DNA of 5,660 nt from an uncultured Clostridia bacterium (GTDB lineage Bacteria > Bacillota > Clostridia > Oscillospirales > CAG-272), in NCBI GenBank assembly GCA_947627815.1, contig CANQXN010000118.1:1-5660 (forward strand), in the 5' to 3' direction. The notes below the pieces were generated by a model. It ran no database searches. It worked only from the letters and a program-made list of their open reading frames with translations, and had not been told where the DNA came from. This document shows, in pieces, positions 5,240-5,660 of the stretch (the stretch's first letter is position 1; each line of letters starts with the position of its first letter). Position numbers and translations under genes: made by a program.

Positions 5240-5660
5240 ATGATTATTTCATTGAACCGTGATACCCGCGTCTTTTCTTTTGCTGCCGTGGGAGGGAAGG
5301 CGGAAAAGCAGGGACCGCTGGGGGATCATTTTGACTATATCGATGAAACCGAACGGTTTTCACAAAAAACCTGGGAACAGGCCGAGGCGGAAATGCAGAA
5401 AATCGCGCTTGCTCATGCTATGGGCAAGCTGAATTTTACCGATGGTGATATCAGCCTCTTGTTTGCGGGTGATCTTATGAATCAGTGTACCTCGTCAAGT
5501 TATGGGCTTCTTTCATATGATATCCCGTTTCTCGGTCTTTACGGCGCTTGCTCTACGGCGGCAGAATCGATCGCTTTGGCGGCGCTTGCTTCCGATTACA
5601 CCGGCAAACACTGCGCAGCCGTGACCTCCTCCCATTTCTGCACAGCGGAACGACAGTATC
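5240..5660 (+). CDS. spoVAD: Stage V sporulation protein AD (SpoVAD), 3' end cut off by window edge
   Basis: The first 140 codons of SpoVAD, a thiolase-fold protein of about 340 residues that sits on the forespore inner membrane and binds dipicolinic acid for uptake through the SpoVA complex. Diagnostic stretches include AQKIALAH-like helix residues 51-60, LLFAGDLMNQC (73-83), the thiolase-like YGACSTAAES (101-110) with Cys104 at the place of the thiolase nucleophile, and TSSHFCTAERQY (129-140) at the edge, where relatives continue with a conserved Arg-Phe-Pro. The ATG at 5240 has TGGAG eight bases upstream. The 39-base gap after spoVAC holds no clear promoter or terminator, so the two genes are cotranscribed. 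spoVAE is expected just beyond the right edge. Confidence 0.97.
   Translation, partial: MIISLNRDTRVFSFAAVGGKAEKQGPLGDHFDYIDETERFSQKTWEQAEAEMQKIALAHAMGKLNFTDGDISLLFAGDLMNQCTSSSYGLLSYDIPFLGLYGACSTAAESIALAALASDYTGKHCAAVTSSHFCTAERQY

Overview
The window looks like a chromosomal housekeeping segment from an endospore-forming member of the Bacillota, most likely a Clostridia-type lineage. The evidence is a spoVAC-spoVAD pair at the right end, a Gram-positive-type elongation factor P, a CD1247-type acidic protein and a YqeG phosphatase. Shine-Dalgarno sequences are strong throughout. No mobile elements, CRISPR arrays, tRNA or rRNA genes were seen. The exact genus cannot be read from the sequence.

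Layout, left to right. Positions 1-932 (minus) hold the first 310 codons of an M18 aspartyl-type aminopeptidase, with the C-terminus beyond the left edge. Positions 1002-1036 form a strong hairpin with a T-tract that ends the transcript coming from the right. Positions 1048-1356 (minus) encode a 102-residue CD1247-type protein with an unusual acidic, cysteine-rich tail. Positions 1459-2016 (minus) are efp, with its own near-consensus vegetative promoter at 2063-2091. Positions 2109-3173, 3203-4078 and 4081-4650 (all minus) are an M24B Xaa-Pro peptidase, an endonuclease IV-like TIM-barrel protein and a YqeG-family HAD phosphatase. Their gaps are 29 and 2 bases, so they form a likely operon transcribed yqeG -> endonuclease IV-like -> peptidase, possibly reading on into efp. 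Positions 4760-5200 and 5240-5660 (plus) are spoVAC and the 5' part of spoVAD.

The 109-base gap between yqeG and spoVAC is the regulatory centre of the window. It carries a near-perfect vegetative promoter pointing left (TTGACA, 17 bases, TAAAAT) and, 10 bases away, a sigma-G-like promoter pointing right (AGAATA, 17 bases, CATACTG). A constitutive growth operon and a forespore-specific spore-core operon are thus driven back to back. Functionally, the leftward genes serve translation (EF-P), peptide turnover (two metallopeptidases) and possible DNA repair or lipid phosphatase roles. The rightward genes serve import of dipicolinic acid into the forespore.

I found no previously undescribed multi-gene system. 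The points most worth a second look are the divergent sigma-A/sigma-G promoter pair, the CxxCxxCxxC tail of the CD1247-type protein, the altered metal site of the endonuclease IV-like protein, and the uncertain start of yqeG.
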